Source: Magnetovibrio sp. (lineage in GTDB: Bacteria; Pseudomonadota; Alphaproteobacteria; Rhodospirillales; Magnetovibrionaceae). Taken from it: 64,000 bases of DNA. The stretch covers positions 1-64,000 of the forward strand of contig JANQJR010000041.1 of the NCBI GenBank assembly GCA_028281525.1, written 5' to 3'. The notes beneath the pieces are model-generated. The model was given only the letters and a program-made list of their open reading frames with translations, did no database searches and was not told the DNA's origin. Of this stretch, positions 20,291 through 30,164 are shown in pieces. Position numbers and translations under genes: made by a program. Each line of letters opens with the position of its first letter. Position 1 is the stretch's first letter.

Positions 20291-20923
20291 ATGGATCAGG
20301 ACCTGATCGTTCAAAAGTTCAACGGTGCCTATATCGCCGATGAACGGACCTTTGTGATGGGAATCCACCACGGTTTCACCGCCCACATTTCAGGGCGCTT
20401 TGCCGGCCAGCGCATTCTCGAAACATGTACGGGCGGTGGGTTTACGACCATGGCTCTCGCGCGGGCTGGAGCACACGTCACTACGGTCGAGATCGACCCA
20501 GGCCATCAGGACCAGGCCAAACAAAACGTGGCGAGTGCTGGGCTGTCCGGGCGCGTCACATTTGTGTTGGGAGATATTTTGGATTCACGCATATTGGCCG
20601 CCATCCCGCCAATCGATGGCGCCTTTATCGATCCCGACTGGGCGGTGGGCGGCCCGGACCATCGCTACCGGTTCCGCAATTCAAACACCCGGCCTCCCGC
20701 GGACAAACTTCTCAACCACATCCTGAACAAGACATCGAACGCCGCGATCATTTTGCCGCCATTGATCGATGTCCGGGAGCTTGGCGGCCTTCCCCCGCAC
20801 GAACGCGAAGCCCTGTATCTCGGGGGCAACCATGAGCTTTATTGCCTATACTTTGGAAATCTTATGCGCAGTGCTGACGAAACCGAGTTTCGCATATCAA
20901 CGCGAGGCCAAACCGGCGCTTAA
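20291..20923 (+). CDS. SAM-dependent methyltransferase resembling RNA cap guanine-N2 methyltransferases
   Basis: A 210-residue class I methyltransferase. Motif I is ETCTGGGFTTMALARAGA, motif II is VTTVEIDP, and the acidic loop VLGDILDSRI is followed by a GAFIDPDWAVGGPDHRYR segment. That last segment lines up with the catalytic PPWGGP-type loop of trimethylguanosine synthase-like enzymes, keeping the tryptophan and the GGP. Bacterial members of this group have no established substrate. I chose the ATG at 20291; an upstream TTG at 20270 is possible. The gene ends ten bases from the convergent cyclase gene with no terminator between. Confidence 0.75.
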   Translation: MDQDLIVQKFNGAYIADERTFVMGIHHGFTAHISGRFAGQRILETCTGGGFTTMALARAGAHVTTVEIDPGHQDQAKQNVASAGLSGRVTFVLGDILDSRILAAIPPIDGAFIDPDWAVGGPDHRYRFRNSNTRPPADKLLNHILNKTSNAAIILPPLIDVRELGGLPPHEREALYLGGNHELYCLYFGNLMRSADETEFRISTRGQTGA

Positions 20924-20933
20924 CGCAAAAGTC

Positions 20934-22607
20934 CTATTTCGTCTCAAACACCCAAACACCATCCCAATCCGGACTGGGACGATGCGTATTCAAATACGCG
21001 ATGCGTTCGAGAAAGACGTTCGGCACCGGATCGGCAGGATCGTCCACGCGGCAGGTCTCGAATTCACGTGCCGCGGCCTCCCACTCTTGATTTCGGTAGG
21101 CGGCAAGCCCAGCTTGAAGGCGGCTTGTACGGGGTTCCTCCGACAACAGTTCAAAAACACGGGTTGGTTCCGCCTTGCCCTTGACCCGAATCAAATCCAA
21201 TTCACGAACATGAATATCCGCCCCCGCCAAATCGCGGGTGCGCTCAGAAATCATGACTCGGGTGCCGTAGTTTTTGTTCGCGCCCTCCAGCCGTGCGCCG
21301 AGATTGACCGGATCGCCGATCACGGAAAACTTTCGCATCTCTGTCGAGCCGATGTTGCCGACGACCATCTCACCCGATGAAATGCCAATCCTCAAATTCG
21401 TATCGACGTCGTCCGCTTGCGCACCCAATTCGGTCCGCAAATCATCGCGGAATTTTTCAAAATTTTCCAAGGCCGCCAACGCCGCCTTGCAGGCCAGCGT
21501 GGCGTGCTCGTCTTGATGCGAGAAGGGCGGCCCCCAATAGGCCATCACGGCGTCACCCTGGAAATCGTTGATCACGCCCGAATTGGCGGAAATGGCATCG
21601 ACCATATGGCCGAAAAAAACATTGATCATGCGCACCAAATCGGGGGCGGGCAGCTTTTCGGAGATGGAGGTGTAGTCCTTCAAGTCAATGAACATGACCG
21701 TCATCTCCCGCCGGTCACCACCCAGCCTGGTCAGTTCCGGACTTTCCAGCAAATTGGTGACGATACGCGGGTCCATATATTTGCCGAAGGTGTCTTTGAT
21801 GCGTTCCTTAAGCCGCAAGCCGACCACCATTTTGTTGAAAGACGCCGTCAGCTTGCCGATCTCGTCCCGTGTCGCGACAGGGACTTCGGTATCCAAGCTG
21901 CCCCCCTCGACTTGCTCGGTGCCTCTTACAAGAGCGCGAATGTTGCGCGCCAACAGCAAGGTTACGGCGGATGCAAACCACAACCCCAAAACAGCCGCAA
22001 GCGACGTCATGCTGGCATTGAAATAGAGGAGAAATTCTTCGTTCTCGTCGGCAAGCTTCACGGCTTCGTAGGCCACGTTCTCCATATGTATGTGGAGGTT
22101 TGCGATTTCTTCATCGATGGTGTTTTGCTGACGGTTCAGGTCAGGCAAAAGCGCCATGAACGCCCCGGTGTCCCCTTTGGCGTGCAGCGCCAAAAGATCG
22201 AGGCCGTGTTGTTCGAATTGCCGGTATTCGTTTTCGACGTTCGCCAAAGATTCTTCCAGGGTGAAGATGCTTTGCACCGGATGGTCTGAGTGTTCCTCTT
22301 CTTCAAAAAGAATCTTGGCCCGGGCGAAGTCCGCATTCACCTCATCGCCCAACGCTTTGATCCGCGCAATAGATTCGGGGCCTTCGTCATGCAGGACAAA
22401 CAGCTGTTGCAGCAAGATGCCTTGCTCCAGAATCCTCACATTGATCCGGCCAATGGTATTGCTGAGAGGAAGTTGGCGGTCCGCCAAGGCATCGAGCTCA
22501 TCGCTGATTTCCGCGGTCAAGCGGATGGAATAAACAGCCACCATCGCCATCAACGCCAACACAACGACGGCGATGCCGAATATCTTCTGCGCTATATTCA
22601 AGTGCAT
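20934..22607 (-). CDS. Membrane class III adenylate/guanylate cyclase with HAMP domain
   Basis: A 557-residue receptor cyclase: membrane helix 1 (about 9-30), a helical periplasmic sensor region (about 31-198), helix 2 (about 200-220), HAMP (about 221-272), then the catalytic domain (about 300-490). Both metal-binding aspartates are present (D308 in MFIDLKDYT, D352 in FQGDAVMAYWG), as is the FSVIGDPVNLGARLEGANK region with the transition-state Asn and Arg. An Asp rather than Cys at the purine-specificity position favours ATP as substrate. The ATG at 22607 has AAGGAG eight bases upstream. The two cNMP-binding genes lie divergently next to it. Confidence 0.93.
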   Translation of the reverse strand: MHLNIAQKIFGIAVVVLALMAMVAVYSIRLTAEISDELDALADRQLPLSNTIGRINVRILEQGILLQQLFVLHDEGPESIARIKALGDEVNADFARAKILFEEEEHSDHPVQSIFTLEESLANVENEYRQFEQHGLDLLALHAKGDTGAFMALLPDLNRQQNTIDEEIANLHIHMENVAYEAVKLADENEEFLLYFNASMTSLAAVLGLWFASAVTLLLARNIRALVRGTEQVEGGSLDTEVPVATRDEIGKLTASFNKMVVGLRLKERIKDTFGKYMDPRIVTNLLESPELTRLGGDRREMTVMFIDLKDYTSISEKLPAPDLVRMINVFFGHMVDAISANSGVINDFQGDAVMAYWGPPFSHQDEHATLACKAALAALENFEKFRDDLRTELGAQADDVDTNLRIGISSGEMVVGNIGSTEMRKFSVIGDPVNLGARLEGANKNYGTRVMISERTRDLAGADIHVRELDLIRVKGKAEPTRVFELLSEEPRTSRLQAGLAAYRNQEWEAAAREFETCRVDDPADPVPNVFLERIAYLNTHRPSPDWDGVWVFETK

Positions 22608-22720
22608 GGCAAACGCTCCTTCCGACAAGAACCCGTGAAGTCCCTCCGTTTCACCATCCTCATATCACCTGTGGTCGTTGCGGTCCACATGGCACCATTC
22701 TTGGTATACGCCGTTTCCGG

Positions 22721-23317
22721 GTGGCGCCTTGCGATTCACCTGCGCTACTATGCTCCCGGCAGCGAGTGGTTGATTCTAAAACGCGAAGGACGCTCAAGAA
22801 AGTGGTATACGGCCAAAGGCGTTTCAAAGACGGAGAAGTCATCTTTTCCGAGGGGGATCGGGCCGGCGAGGCATTCCTCATAACAAGCGGCGCGGTGCGC
22901 TTGCAAAAGCTCGAGGGCGGCCAAATACACGAAATCGACATCGTTAGAGAAGGCAAAATTTTCGGTGAAATGGGCGTGCTGTCGGACATGAACCGTATGG
23001 CTTCAGCGGTTGCCGTGGGCGAAACCGTTCTGACATCCTGTCACCGCACGGAACTGATGCGCCGGCTTGACGAACTCGACAAGGAACGACGCGATGCGAT
23101 CCGGTTTCTCATCGCCTACTGCCAGGACTTTCTCCCTTACGAATTGATGAAGGGCCGCCCCGCAGATGAGGAAACCCGCGAAAGGGACCGGATTGCCCAT
23201 CATTTGGTTCATGATGCTGCCAAACTGGGCTTCATGGACGGGCTGGATTCTTTCATGAGCGGTTTATTTAAAGTCCTGATCCATTATGCCGAACGCAGAT
23301 TGCCGCCGATATCATGA
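22721..23317 (+). CDS. Stand-alone cyclic nucleotide-binding domain protein
   Basis: Up to 198 residues: one CRP-like cyclic nucleotide-binding beta barrel (about 30-130, with RRFKDGEVIFSEGDRAGEAF, the FGEMGVLSDMNRMASAVAVG phosphate cassette) and a C-terminal helical region. No DNA-binding helix-turn-helix is visible. The start is uncertain: the frame has GTG codons at 22721, 22766 and 22802, and the last gives a compact domain with GAAGGA upstream. The cassette has Asn-Arg-Met-Ala where canonical cAMP binders have Arg-(Thr/Ser)-Ala, so ligand binding needs testing. It lies divergent to the cyclase. Confidence 0.8.
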   Translation: MAPCDSPALLCSRQRVVDSKTRRTLKKVVYGQRRFKDGEVIFSEGDRAGEAFLITSGAVRLQKLEGGQIHEIDIVREGKIFGEMGVLSDMNRMASAVAVGETVLTSCHRTELMRRLDELDKERRDAIRFLIAYCQDFLPYELMKGRPADEETRERDRIAHHLVHDAAKLGFMDGLDSFMSGLFKVLIHYAERRLPPIS

Positions 23318-23368
23318 GCTGGAATTGGATTGGGGGCGTTTGTGTGGCTGCACACGTGCTGGCGAGAA

Positions 23369-23737
23369 ATGAAGTCTGATAAGGAAAAAAAGCTGAGAAG
23401 AAAAACTCTGGCGAAGGACGCCGTGATCTTTCGCGAGGGAGAGCGGGGGATATTCGCCTATCTCTTAAAATCCGGGAAAGTGGCGATCACGGTATCCAGG
23501 GATGGAGAGCCGGTTTTGTTGACGACCATTTTACCAAATCAAATCTTCGGTGAACTGGCCCTGATCGACAATTCACCCCGAAGCGCAACAGCCATCGCCA
23601 TGGAACCGTCAGAAGTTATTTTGATCACTCAAGATGACATTGACCGCCAGCTGGAAAGTGGCGAGGAATTCATGAAATACTGGGTTGCTTATCTCACTGA
23701 CCGGATACGGGACTTGTCAAAACGGGTTCGTGACTGA
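23369..23737 (+). CDS. Small cyclic nucleotide-binding domain protein
   Basis: A 122-residue protein that is almost only a cyclic nucleotide-binding fold: AVIFREGERGIFAYLLKSGKV at the front and the phosphate cassette IFGELALIDNSPRSATAIA, which has the Pro-Arg-Ser-Ala signature of functional binders. A short helical tail follows. The ATG at 23369 is preferred over an upstream TTG at 23330. It has no output domain, so it would act by protein contact. It ends 12 bases from the convergent kinase gene. Confidence 0.85.
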   Translation: MKSDKEKKLRRKTLAKDAVIFREGERGIFAYLLKSGKVAITVSRDGEPVLLTTILPNQIFGELALIDNSPRSATAIAMEPSEVILITQDDIDRQLESGEEFMKYWVAYLTDRIRDLSKRVRD

Positions 23738-23749
23738 CCAATCCAGGGA

Positions 23750-26506
23750 TCAATTCAGCTCTTCCAGAACCCGCCGGATTTTGTGGGTGTTGCCGACGGC
23801 GTAGTCGGGAATTTTCCGGTCATATTCGAGGAAGTGATTGACCCACAAATGTTGGAGAAAGGCGCGCAGCCGGTCCGCGATCCGCGGATCTTGATAGGCG
23901 TTCCATTCCCGTTCCAGCTCCGTCACCTGGTCCGCCAATTCCCGGTGCAAGCGCCGGTGTTCTTCCAAATCCGGATAACCGCACACTTCCATGACGGCTT
24001 CTTCGCGCCGGAAGTGGTGTTTGGTGTAATCGATCAACTCGTTGACCAGCGTGTTCAAAGTCGCCACGTCCGTGGCCGTATGGGCCAGTTGGTTCATCAT
24101 CTTGATGATGATCTGGTGATCCTTGTCGATGGCGTCGACGCCGACGCTCAAGTCTTCATTCCAGATCACGACCTTGTCGTTGGCGGCCAAAGGCAAGGTC
24201 AGCCAAAACGTGCTGCCGGCATCTTCCCGGCTTTCAAAACCAATGCCGCCGGCCATGCGTTCCATCAAAAGCTTGCTCACGAACAGGCCGATGCCGGTGC
24301 CTTCCTGCGTGATCATGGCATCGCTCTCGGCGCGGTGAAACATCTGAAAGACATTGGACTGATCTTTTTCGGGAATGCCGGCGCCTGTATCGGTGACGGA
24401 CACCGTCAGGAAGCCGGGTTCGTGTTCCGCGCCATCTATGGTCACCGTGCCGTTGTCCCGGTTGAACTTGACGGCATTGGACAGCAGGTTGAGAAACGCC
24501 TGCTTGAAACGCATGCGGTCCGTGTGCACTTCACCGAAAGGCTTGGCGCTGAAATTATCAATGATGTCGATACCCCGTCTTTCCGCCAGGGGTGCGGTAA
24601 AGGTGATGCACTCCTCGACAATCTCCTGGGCATTGACGAAATCGGGATAAAGCACCAATTGATCCGCTTCGATACTCGCCAAGTCCAGAATGCCGTTGAC
24701 CAACTCCAACAAATGCCGCCCACCGTCCAGGATATTCTCGACATGCTCTTCCTGGGCCGGGGCCAGCGGATTTTTCGGGTCGAACTGCATCATTTGCGCG
24801 AAGCCCAAAACCGCATTGAGCGGCGTGCGCAACTCATGGCTCATGCTCGCCAGGAATTGTGATTTTGCAAGGTTGGCCTTTTCCGCTTCGTCGCGGGCGG
24901 CTTCCAGTTCGTGGGTTTTGTCTTCGAGCGCCAATTCGGCCGCATCCCGCTCTTCCAATTGCCACCGGGCGGTGATGATCTGGCTCAGGGCCGCCGTGAT
25001 GGGGGCAAGCTGTTCAATCACCCCCTGATCATACCCGCCGGACCGGTTCGCCAAGCCGATTTCGCCCACCAGCTTATCGCCCCAAAACACCGGAATCCCC
25101 AAAAACGCACGCAACGGAGGATGGCCGGGGGGGCGGCCTGCGCTCCGGGAATCGTTGTCCGGATCGTTGGAGATGACCACCTCCCCGCTCGTCACCACCG
25201 CACCGAACAGATTGTCCAGCTTTTCGAAAACGAAACCCGTGGCCTTGTTTTCTTCGTAGAAGCGGCTCGTTTCGGCGTTCCAGGAGATGTTGGAGAAGGC
25301 GTAACACTTCAGATACGGCGAACCATCGGCTTTGTGGCGGATGTCGCCGATGAAACCGTATTCGCTGCCGGTCAGGGCCATGATGTCCTTGAGCAACGAA
25401 TCGAACAAGGTATATGGGTCGGGTTCGGTGATAAACCGTTCTCGCAGCGCGCCGATGATCGTCAGTTCCCGCGTGCGGTCCGCGACTTGCTGTTCCAGCG
25501 TGTTGCGCTGTTGGATCACCAAATTGGCTTTTGCCCATAAAGAACGCGCGAAATACAACAACACCACCGTCGCCATCAACCCGGTGACGATGGCGATCAT
25601 GGCGTCGTTGAGCCATCCGGCCACCATGCTGGCCTTGGTTTGCGTGACGACCATTGTCAAAGGCAGGTTTTCGAGCGAATGGTACGCAATGATCCGCCGT
25701 TTGCCGTCAATGGCGTGCGGGTCTTCAAAAACGCCATGGGGGCTAGCCTTCAGAGCCTGGCTGAAAAACGGGTTGTCAGCGAACGATTTGCCGAAAAACA
25801 ACGGCGCAAACGGATTGCGCGCGAGAAAGATTCCGTCTTTGCGGGCCAGCGCCACCGACGCATCCGACGACAAATCGAAGGTCTTGTACAAACCGCCAAA
25901 CTCTTCAAGTTTGACCGTAAACATCACCAGTCCGGCGAACGCGCTTTGGTCGTCGAATCGCGCGCGCGCGACGGGCACGATCCATTCCCCCGTAACCCGG
26001 CCCTGAATGGGACGTCCCACGAACACGGGCGGGCTGGTTGCTTTTGTCGTGGCCGCAAGCGCTTTGAAGTATTCCCGGTCCACGATGTTGATGGGATTCG
26101 GTTGCAAATATCCCCCACCGGGTTTGGGAATCGCACTTTGGATCATGTCGCCGTCGGCATCGAAGATGTTCGCGCTGTAGAGTGCGTTGCTGGATTCAAC
26201 ATGGTGCGCCATGATCGCCGTAACGTCTGACGACATCGGCGCCAACGGTCCCATCTGGCTGTAGGTTTCGTCGATAACCTGAAGGTGCAGGCTGATGGTT
26301 TCGAACGTTGCTTCGGTATGGGCGGCCAAACTGCGGGCCATGTTTTGTGCGACGGTGGTCGCCGTCTCCACCCGGTCCTGACGGACCTGCGTGACGCCAT
26401 AGGCAATCAGCACCCAAATCGAGAACACCACCAAACCCAGCAGGATCAGGATGTTGCGATTCAGATTTGAGCTATGAGATGCGCCCGCGGTCTGATGATC
26501 GCCCAC
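23750..26506 (-). CDS. Sensor histidine kinase with C-terminal hemerythrin domain
   Basis: A 918-residue membrane kinase. Order: helix 1 (about 18-40), Cache-like periplasmic sensor (about 41-295), helix 2 (about 301-321), coiled coil, GAF domain (about 365-515), HisKA with phospho-acceptor H557 (SHELRTPLN), HATPase (about 662-772, with N677, DTGAGIP and GTGIGLFVSK), then a complete bacteriohemerythrin domain (about 779-905). The di-iron ligands are all present: H797, H831, E835, H850, H854, H891 and D896. No receiver domain is fused. An O2- or redox-responsive kinase is the natural inference; the partner regulator is not obvious nearby. Confidence 0.92.
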   Translation of the reverse strand: MGDHQTAGASHSSNLNRNILILLGLVVFSIWVLIAYGVTQVRQDRVETATTVAQNMARSLAAHTEATFETISLHLQVIDETYSQMGPLAPMSSDVTAIMAHHVESSNALYSANIFDADGDMIQSAIPKPGGGYLQPNPINIVDREYFKALAATTKATSPPVFVGRPIQGRVTGEWIVPVARARFDDQSAFAGLVMFTVKLEEFGGLYKTFDLSSDASVALARKDGIFLARNPFAPLFFGKSFADNPFFSQALKASPHGVFEDPHAIDGKRRIIAYHSLENLPLTMVVTQTKASMVAGWLNDAMIAIVTGLMATVVLLYFARSLWAKANLVIQQRNTLEQQVADRTRELTIIGALRERFITEPDPYTLFDSLLKDIMALTGSEYGFIGDIRHKADGSPYLKCYAFSNISWNAETSRFYEENKATGFVFEKLDNLFGAVVTSGEVVISNDPDNDSRSAGRPPGHPPLRAFLGIPVFWGDKLVGEIGLANRSGGYDQGVIEQLAPITAALSQIITARWQLEERDAAELALEDKTHELEAARDEAEKANLAKSQFLASMSHELRTPLNAVLGFAQMMQFDPKNPLAPAQEEHVENILDGGRHLLELVNGILDLASIEADQLVLYPDFVNAQEIVEECITFTAPLAERRGIDIIDNFSAKPFGEVHTDRMRFKQAFLNLLSNAVKFNRDNGTVTIDGAEHEPGFLTVSVTDTGAGIPEKDQSNVFQMFHRAESDAMITQEGTGIGLFVSKLLMERMAGGIGFESREDAGSTFWLTLPLAANDKVVIWNEDLSVGVDAIDKDHQIIIKMMNQLAHTATDVATLNTLVNELIDYTKHHFRREEAVMEVCGYPDLEEHRRLHRELADQVTELEREWNAYQDPRIADRLRAFLQHLWVNHFLEYDRKIPDYAVGNTHKIRRVLEELN

Positions 26507-26618
26507 AGAGTTCCCCTAAATCTCGCGCACGCCAAGGCCCGTCTGCTTGACGCAGATGCGCTCAAGGTCCTATCGTGATTTTCGCATACTTATGCATGCG
26601 CCTAAAGCCCGAACGTGC

Positions 26619-26650
26619 AAAAAGGCCGCCCTGATGGAGCGGCCTTTTTT
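26619..26650. terminator. Terminator after sdhB
   Basis: Stem AAAAAGGCCGC/GCGGCCTTTTT (26619-26629 with 26639-26649), nine-base loop, with A and T runs on both sides, so it can work in both directions. It lies 22 bases beyond the sdhB stop and ends the minus-strand sdh operon. Confidence 0.88.
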
Positions 26651-26671
26651 CTGCTGAACCGTGCCGTCTGC

Positions 26672-27448
26672 TTAACGGCGCTTCAACAACAAATGCTTGA
26701 TGCTGGCGATGGCCTTGCCCGGGTTCAAGTGTTTCGGGCAAGTGTTGGTGCAGTTCATGATGGTGTGGCAACGGTACAGCCGGAACGGGTCGTCCACGTT
26801 GTCCAGCCGCTCACCCTTCGCTTCATCACGCGAATCCGCGATCCAACGATAGGCTTGCAACAGGATCGCCGGTCCCAGATAACGGTCGCCGTTCCACCAG
26901 TAGCTGGGACAGCTGGTCTGGCAACAGAAGCACAAGATGCATTCCCACATGCCATCGAGTTCCCTGCGCTCCTCGATGGATTGCAGGCGTTCCGCCGTCG
27001 GTGCGGGCGTGTCGGACTTGAGCCACGGTTCGATGGAAGCGTACTGCGCGTAAGGCACACTCAAGTCAGGCACCAAATCCTTGATCACCGGCATGTGCGG
27101 CAACGGGTAGACCTTCACATCGCCGCGGATTTCGCGGATCGGTTTGGTGCATGCCAGCGTGTTGGTGCCGTCGATGTTGAACGCACACGACCCGCACACC
27201 CCTTCGCGGCACGATCGGCGGAAGGTCAGCGTTGAATCCATTTCGTTCTTGATCTTGATCAGCGCGTCCAAGACCATTGGCCCGCAAGTGTCCAAATCGA
27301 CCTCATAGGTGTCGACGCGCGGATTTTCACCGCTGTCGGGGTCAAAACGATAGATTTTGAAGCGTTTGACGCGCTTCGCGCCTGCGGCAGCCTTATGAGC
27401 TTGGCCGCGCGTGACGCGGGAGTTGGCGGGAAGATTAAATTCAACCAT
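26672..27448 (-). CDS. sdhB: Succinate dehydrogenase iron-sulfur subunit
   Basis: Electron-transfer subunit of complex II. The 258-residue protein carries the cysteine groups for [2Fe-2S] ([16 protein letters not shown]), [4Fe-4S] ([16 protein letters not shown]) and [3Fe-4S] ([17 protein letters not shown]). Start at [12 protein letters not shown], 17 bases after sdhA. It is the last gene of sdhCDAB. Confidence 0.98.
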   Translation of the reverse strand: MVEFNLPANSRVTRGQAHKAAAGAKRVKRFKIYRFDPDSGENPRVDTYEVDLDTCGPMVLDALIKIKNEMDSTLTFRRSCREGVCGSCAFNIDGTNTLACTKPIREIRGDVKVYPLPHMPVIKDLVPDLSVPYAQYASIEPWLKSDTPAPTAERLQSIEERRELDGMWECILCFCCQTSCPSYWWNGDRYLGPAILLQAYRWIADSRDEAKGERLDNVDDPFRLYRCHTIMNCTNTCPKHLNPGKAIASIKHLLLKRR

Positions 27449-27465
27449 TTTTCTCTCCTCCCCCC

Positions 27466-29256
27466 TTAGTAGACGCGCGCTTTGGGTTCAATGTACTCGA
27501 CCTCGTCGGTCAAGGTCCAAGTGTGGACCGGCCGATAATCGAGCTTCACGGACCAATCCGGCTGTAGGTAGGAAGTCGTGTGCTTCATCCAGTTTTCATC
27601 GTCGCGATCCGGGAAATCTTCGTGGGCATGCGCTCCGCGGCTCTCCTTGCGCGCTTCAGCGGAGACGATCGTGGCCGAGGCACAAGCCATCAGATTGTCC
27701 AGCTCCAACGTTTCCACCAAGTCCGAGTTCCAAATCAGCGAACGGTCGCTCACGGACACATCATCCATGCCCTTGGCGATGGAATGGACCTTTCCGACGC
27801 CTTCCTGGAGGGTTTTTTCGGAACGGAACACGGCCGCGTCGCTCTGCATGGCCTTTTGCAACTCCAAACGCAACTGCGCCGTGGGTGAATTGCCTTTGGC
27901 ATGGCGCGCCTTGTCCAGGCGGTCGATCGCATAGTCGCCCGCGCCCTTGAACAGGGTTTTTTGTTCCGCGCCGGGTTTGAGCGTATCGCGTGCGCGAAGC
28001 GCCGCTGCGCGGCCGAACACCACGATATCCAAGAGCGAATTGGTGCCCAAACGGTTCGCGCCGTGCACCGACACGCATGCCGCTTCGCCGATGGCCATCA
28101 GACCCGGGCACACCGCGTCCGGATCGTCCGCCGTGGGACGCAGCACTTCACCGTGGATGTTGGTGGGGATGCCGCCCATGTTGTAGTGCACGGTCGGGAT
28201 CACTGGAATCGGGTCGCGGGTCACGTCGACGCCGGCAAACACCTTGGCGCTTTCGGAAATGCCCGGTAGGCGTTCCGCCAGAATGTCCGCACCCAGATGC
28301 TCCAAGTGCAGCATGATGTGATCTTGCCCATCTCCGACGCCGCGGCCTTCCAGGATTTCCATGGTCATGGCGCGCGACACCACGTCTCTTGAAGCCAGGT
28401 CCTTGGCCGTCGGCGCATAGCGCTCCATGAAGCGCTCACCGTTGGAGTTGGTGAGGTACCCGCCTTCGCCACGCGCACCTTCGGTAATCAGTACGCCCGC
28501 GCCATAGATGCCGGTCGGGTGGAACTGCACGAATTCCATGTCCTGGAGCGGCAGGCCTGCGCGCGCCACCATGCCGTGACCGTCACCGGTGCAGGTGTGC
28601 GCCGAGGTGCACGAGAACCACGCCCGGCCATAGCCGCCGGACGCCAGAACAGTGGTCTGCGCACGGAAACGATGAATGGTGCCGTCTTCCAGGTTCCAAG
28701 CCATGATGCCCCGACACACGCCTTCATCGTCCATAATCAGGTCGAGCGCGATGAATTCGACGAAAAATTCCGCGTCGTGCTTGAGGCTTTGTTGATAGAG
28801 GGTGTGAAGAATGGCATGGCCCGTTCGGTCGGCCGCAGCGCACGCACGCGGCACCGGGGCTTCGCCCATGTTCTTCATGTGTCCGCCGAAGGGACGTTGG
28901 TAAATCTTGCCCTCTTCGGTGCGCGAAAACGGCACGCCGAAGTGTTCCAGTTCGTAAACGGCGGGAACCGCGTTGCGGCACATGTATTCGATGGCGTCTT
29001 GATCGCCGAGCCAGTCGGACCCCTTGACGGTGTCGTACATGTGCCACTGCCAGCTGTCCTCGTCCATGTTGCCGAGCGCGGCGCCGATGCCGCCCTGGGC
29101 CGCCACGGTGTGGCTGCGGGTGGGAAAGACTTTGGTGATGCAGGCGGTCTTGAGGCCAGCCTTGGTCATGCCGAACGTGGCGCGCAGACCTGCGCCGCCC
29201 GCGCCGATGACCACGCAGTCGTAAGTGTGATCAGTAATCGGATAAGCTTCAGTCAT
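27466..29256 (-). CDS. sdhA: Succinate dehydrogenase flavoprotein subunit
   Basis: Catalytic subunit that oxidises succinate to fumarate with covalent FAD. The 596-residue protein starts [20 protein letters not shown] (start chosen at 29256; eight upstream in-frame codons lack homology). Seen: FAD fold [13 protein letters not shown], the FAD-linking histidine in [17 protein letters not shown], and [13 protein letters not shown]. Seven bases separate it from sdhD. Confidence 0.98.
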   Translation of the reverse strand: MTEAYPITDHTYDCVVIGAGGAGLRATFGMTKAGLKTACITKVFPTRSHTVAAQGGIGAALGNMDEDSWQWHMYDTVKGSDWLGDQDAIEYMCRNAVPAVYELEHFGVPFSRTEEGKIYQRPFGGHMKNMGEAPVPRACAAADRTGHAILHTLYQQSLKHDAEFFVEFIALDLIMDDEGVCRGIMAWNLEDGTIHRFRAQTTVLASGGYGRAWFSCTSAHTCTGDGHGMVARAGLPLQDMEFVQFHPTGIYGAGVLITEGARGEGGYLTNSNGERFMERYAPTAKDLASRDVVSRAMTMEILEGRGVGDGQDHIMLHLEHLGADILAERLPGISESAKVFAGVDVTRDPIPVIPTVHYNMGGIPTNIHGEVLRPTADDPDAVCPGLMAIGEAACVSVHGANRLGTNSLLDIVVFGRAAALRARDTLKPGAEQKTLFKGAGDYAIDRLDKARHAKGNSPTAQLRLELQKAMQSDAAVFRSEKTLQEGVGKVHSIAKGMDDVSVSDRSLIWNSDLVETLELDNLMACASATIVSAEARKESRGAHAHEDFPDRDDENWMKHTTSYLQPDWSVKLDYRPVHTWTLTDEVEYIEPKARVY

Positions 29257-29263
29257 AATTCGG

Positions 29264-29668
29264 TCATCCCGCGAGCGCAATTTTGAGAACGGCGAAGATC
29301 GCGGACGCGGCGAACAGCACCGTCGCGTACTTCACGAACAACAGCATGCCCATCTTCCATACTTCGGAATGGACATAGTCTTCGATCACGACCTGCAGGC
29401 CGAGCTGCGCGTGGTGGAACATGGTCACCACCAACAGCACCAGGAACACGGCATTGCCGAATTCGCCCGCCCAGGCATGGAAGGCCTCGTAATCGGTGCC
29501 GGTCAGCGTGATCAGCGAATAGACGAACCACAAGGACAGCGGCAGCAAAGCCACGGCGCTCATGCGCTGGGCCCACCAGTGGTGCACGCCTTCGCGGGTC
29601 GAACCGAGACCGCGCACGCGGCCCAGTTTCGATTGCAGCTTCTTGGTTTGTTGCGGGGTGTTGATCAT
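29264..29668 (-). CDS. sdhD: Succinate dehydrogenase membrane anchor subunit
   Basis: A 134-residue membrane protein with three hydrophobic helices and the segment [17 protein letters not shown], which supplies a haem b or quinone-site residue in the family. N-terminus reads [20 protein letters not shown]. It lies between sdhC and sdhA with gaps of 12 and 7 bases. Confidence 0.94.
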   Translation of the reverse strand: MINTPQQTKKLQSKLGRVRGLGSTREGVHHWWAQRMSAVALLPLSLWFVYSLITLTGTDYEAFHAWAGEFGNAVFLVLLVVTMFHHAQLGLQVVIEDYVHSEVWKMGMLLFVKYATVLFAASAIFAVLKIALAG

Positions 29669-29680
29669 GTCGCCGTCCCC

Positions 29681-30076
29681 TTACAACTTATCGGTATGGC
29701 CGTAGGCCATAAGCCAGCTGAACACGGTCAGTGACATCGATATGATGATCACCAACACGCCGGTAACGCGCAGCGTCGGCAATTCGAACCCCCACAGCGC
29801 GTCCCAGCCCAAGTGCCGGATACCGTTGCACATGTGATAGAACAAGGAGAACGTGAAGGCGAACAACACCAAGCGGCCAAACCAGGACTCCAAGAATTCC
29901 TGGGCGCGGTTGAACGCCTCCGGGCCATAGGCCGCCGACGCCAACCAATACGCCAGCAGCAGAGCCGCGAACGCAAGGAACACACCGGTGGCGCGATGCG
30001 TGATGGATAGCATTGAAGTGATTTGCGGGCGGTAGACCTGCAAATGCGGAGATAACGGTCTGGTGTCGTCAGGCAT
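29681..30076 (-). CDS. sdhC: Succinate dehydrogenase cytochrome b556 subunit
   Basis: A 131-residue membrane anchor. The N-terminal RPLSPHLQVYRPQITSMLSI signature with SITHRATGV and the helix FYHMCNGIRHLGWD hold the quinone-site residues and the haem-ligand histidine. Three membrane helices. First gene of sdhCDAB, 88 bases after mch on the same strand; the upstream genes could be co-transcribed with it. Confidence 0.95.
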   Translation of the reverse strand: MPDDTRPLSPHLQVYRPQITSMLSITHRATGVFLAFAALLLAYWLASAAYGPEAFNRAQEFLESWFGRLVLFAFTFSLFYHMCNGIRHLGWDALWGFELPTLRVTGVLVIIISMSLTVFSWLMAYGHTDKL

Positions 30077-30164
30077 AAGCCGTACTCCCCTCCCTAGAGG
30101 TTCGAATTGTCCCGTCCCCCAACGGGTAAGTCAACGATGTCCCGCGCATGGCTGATCTGCAACA

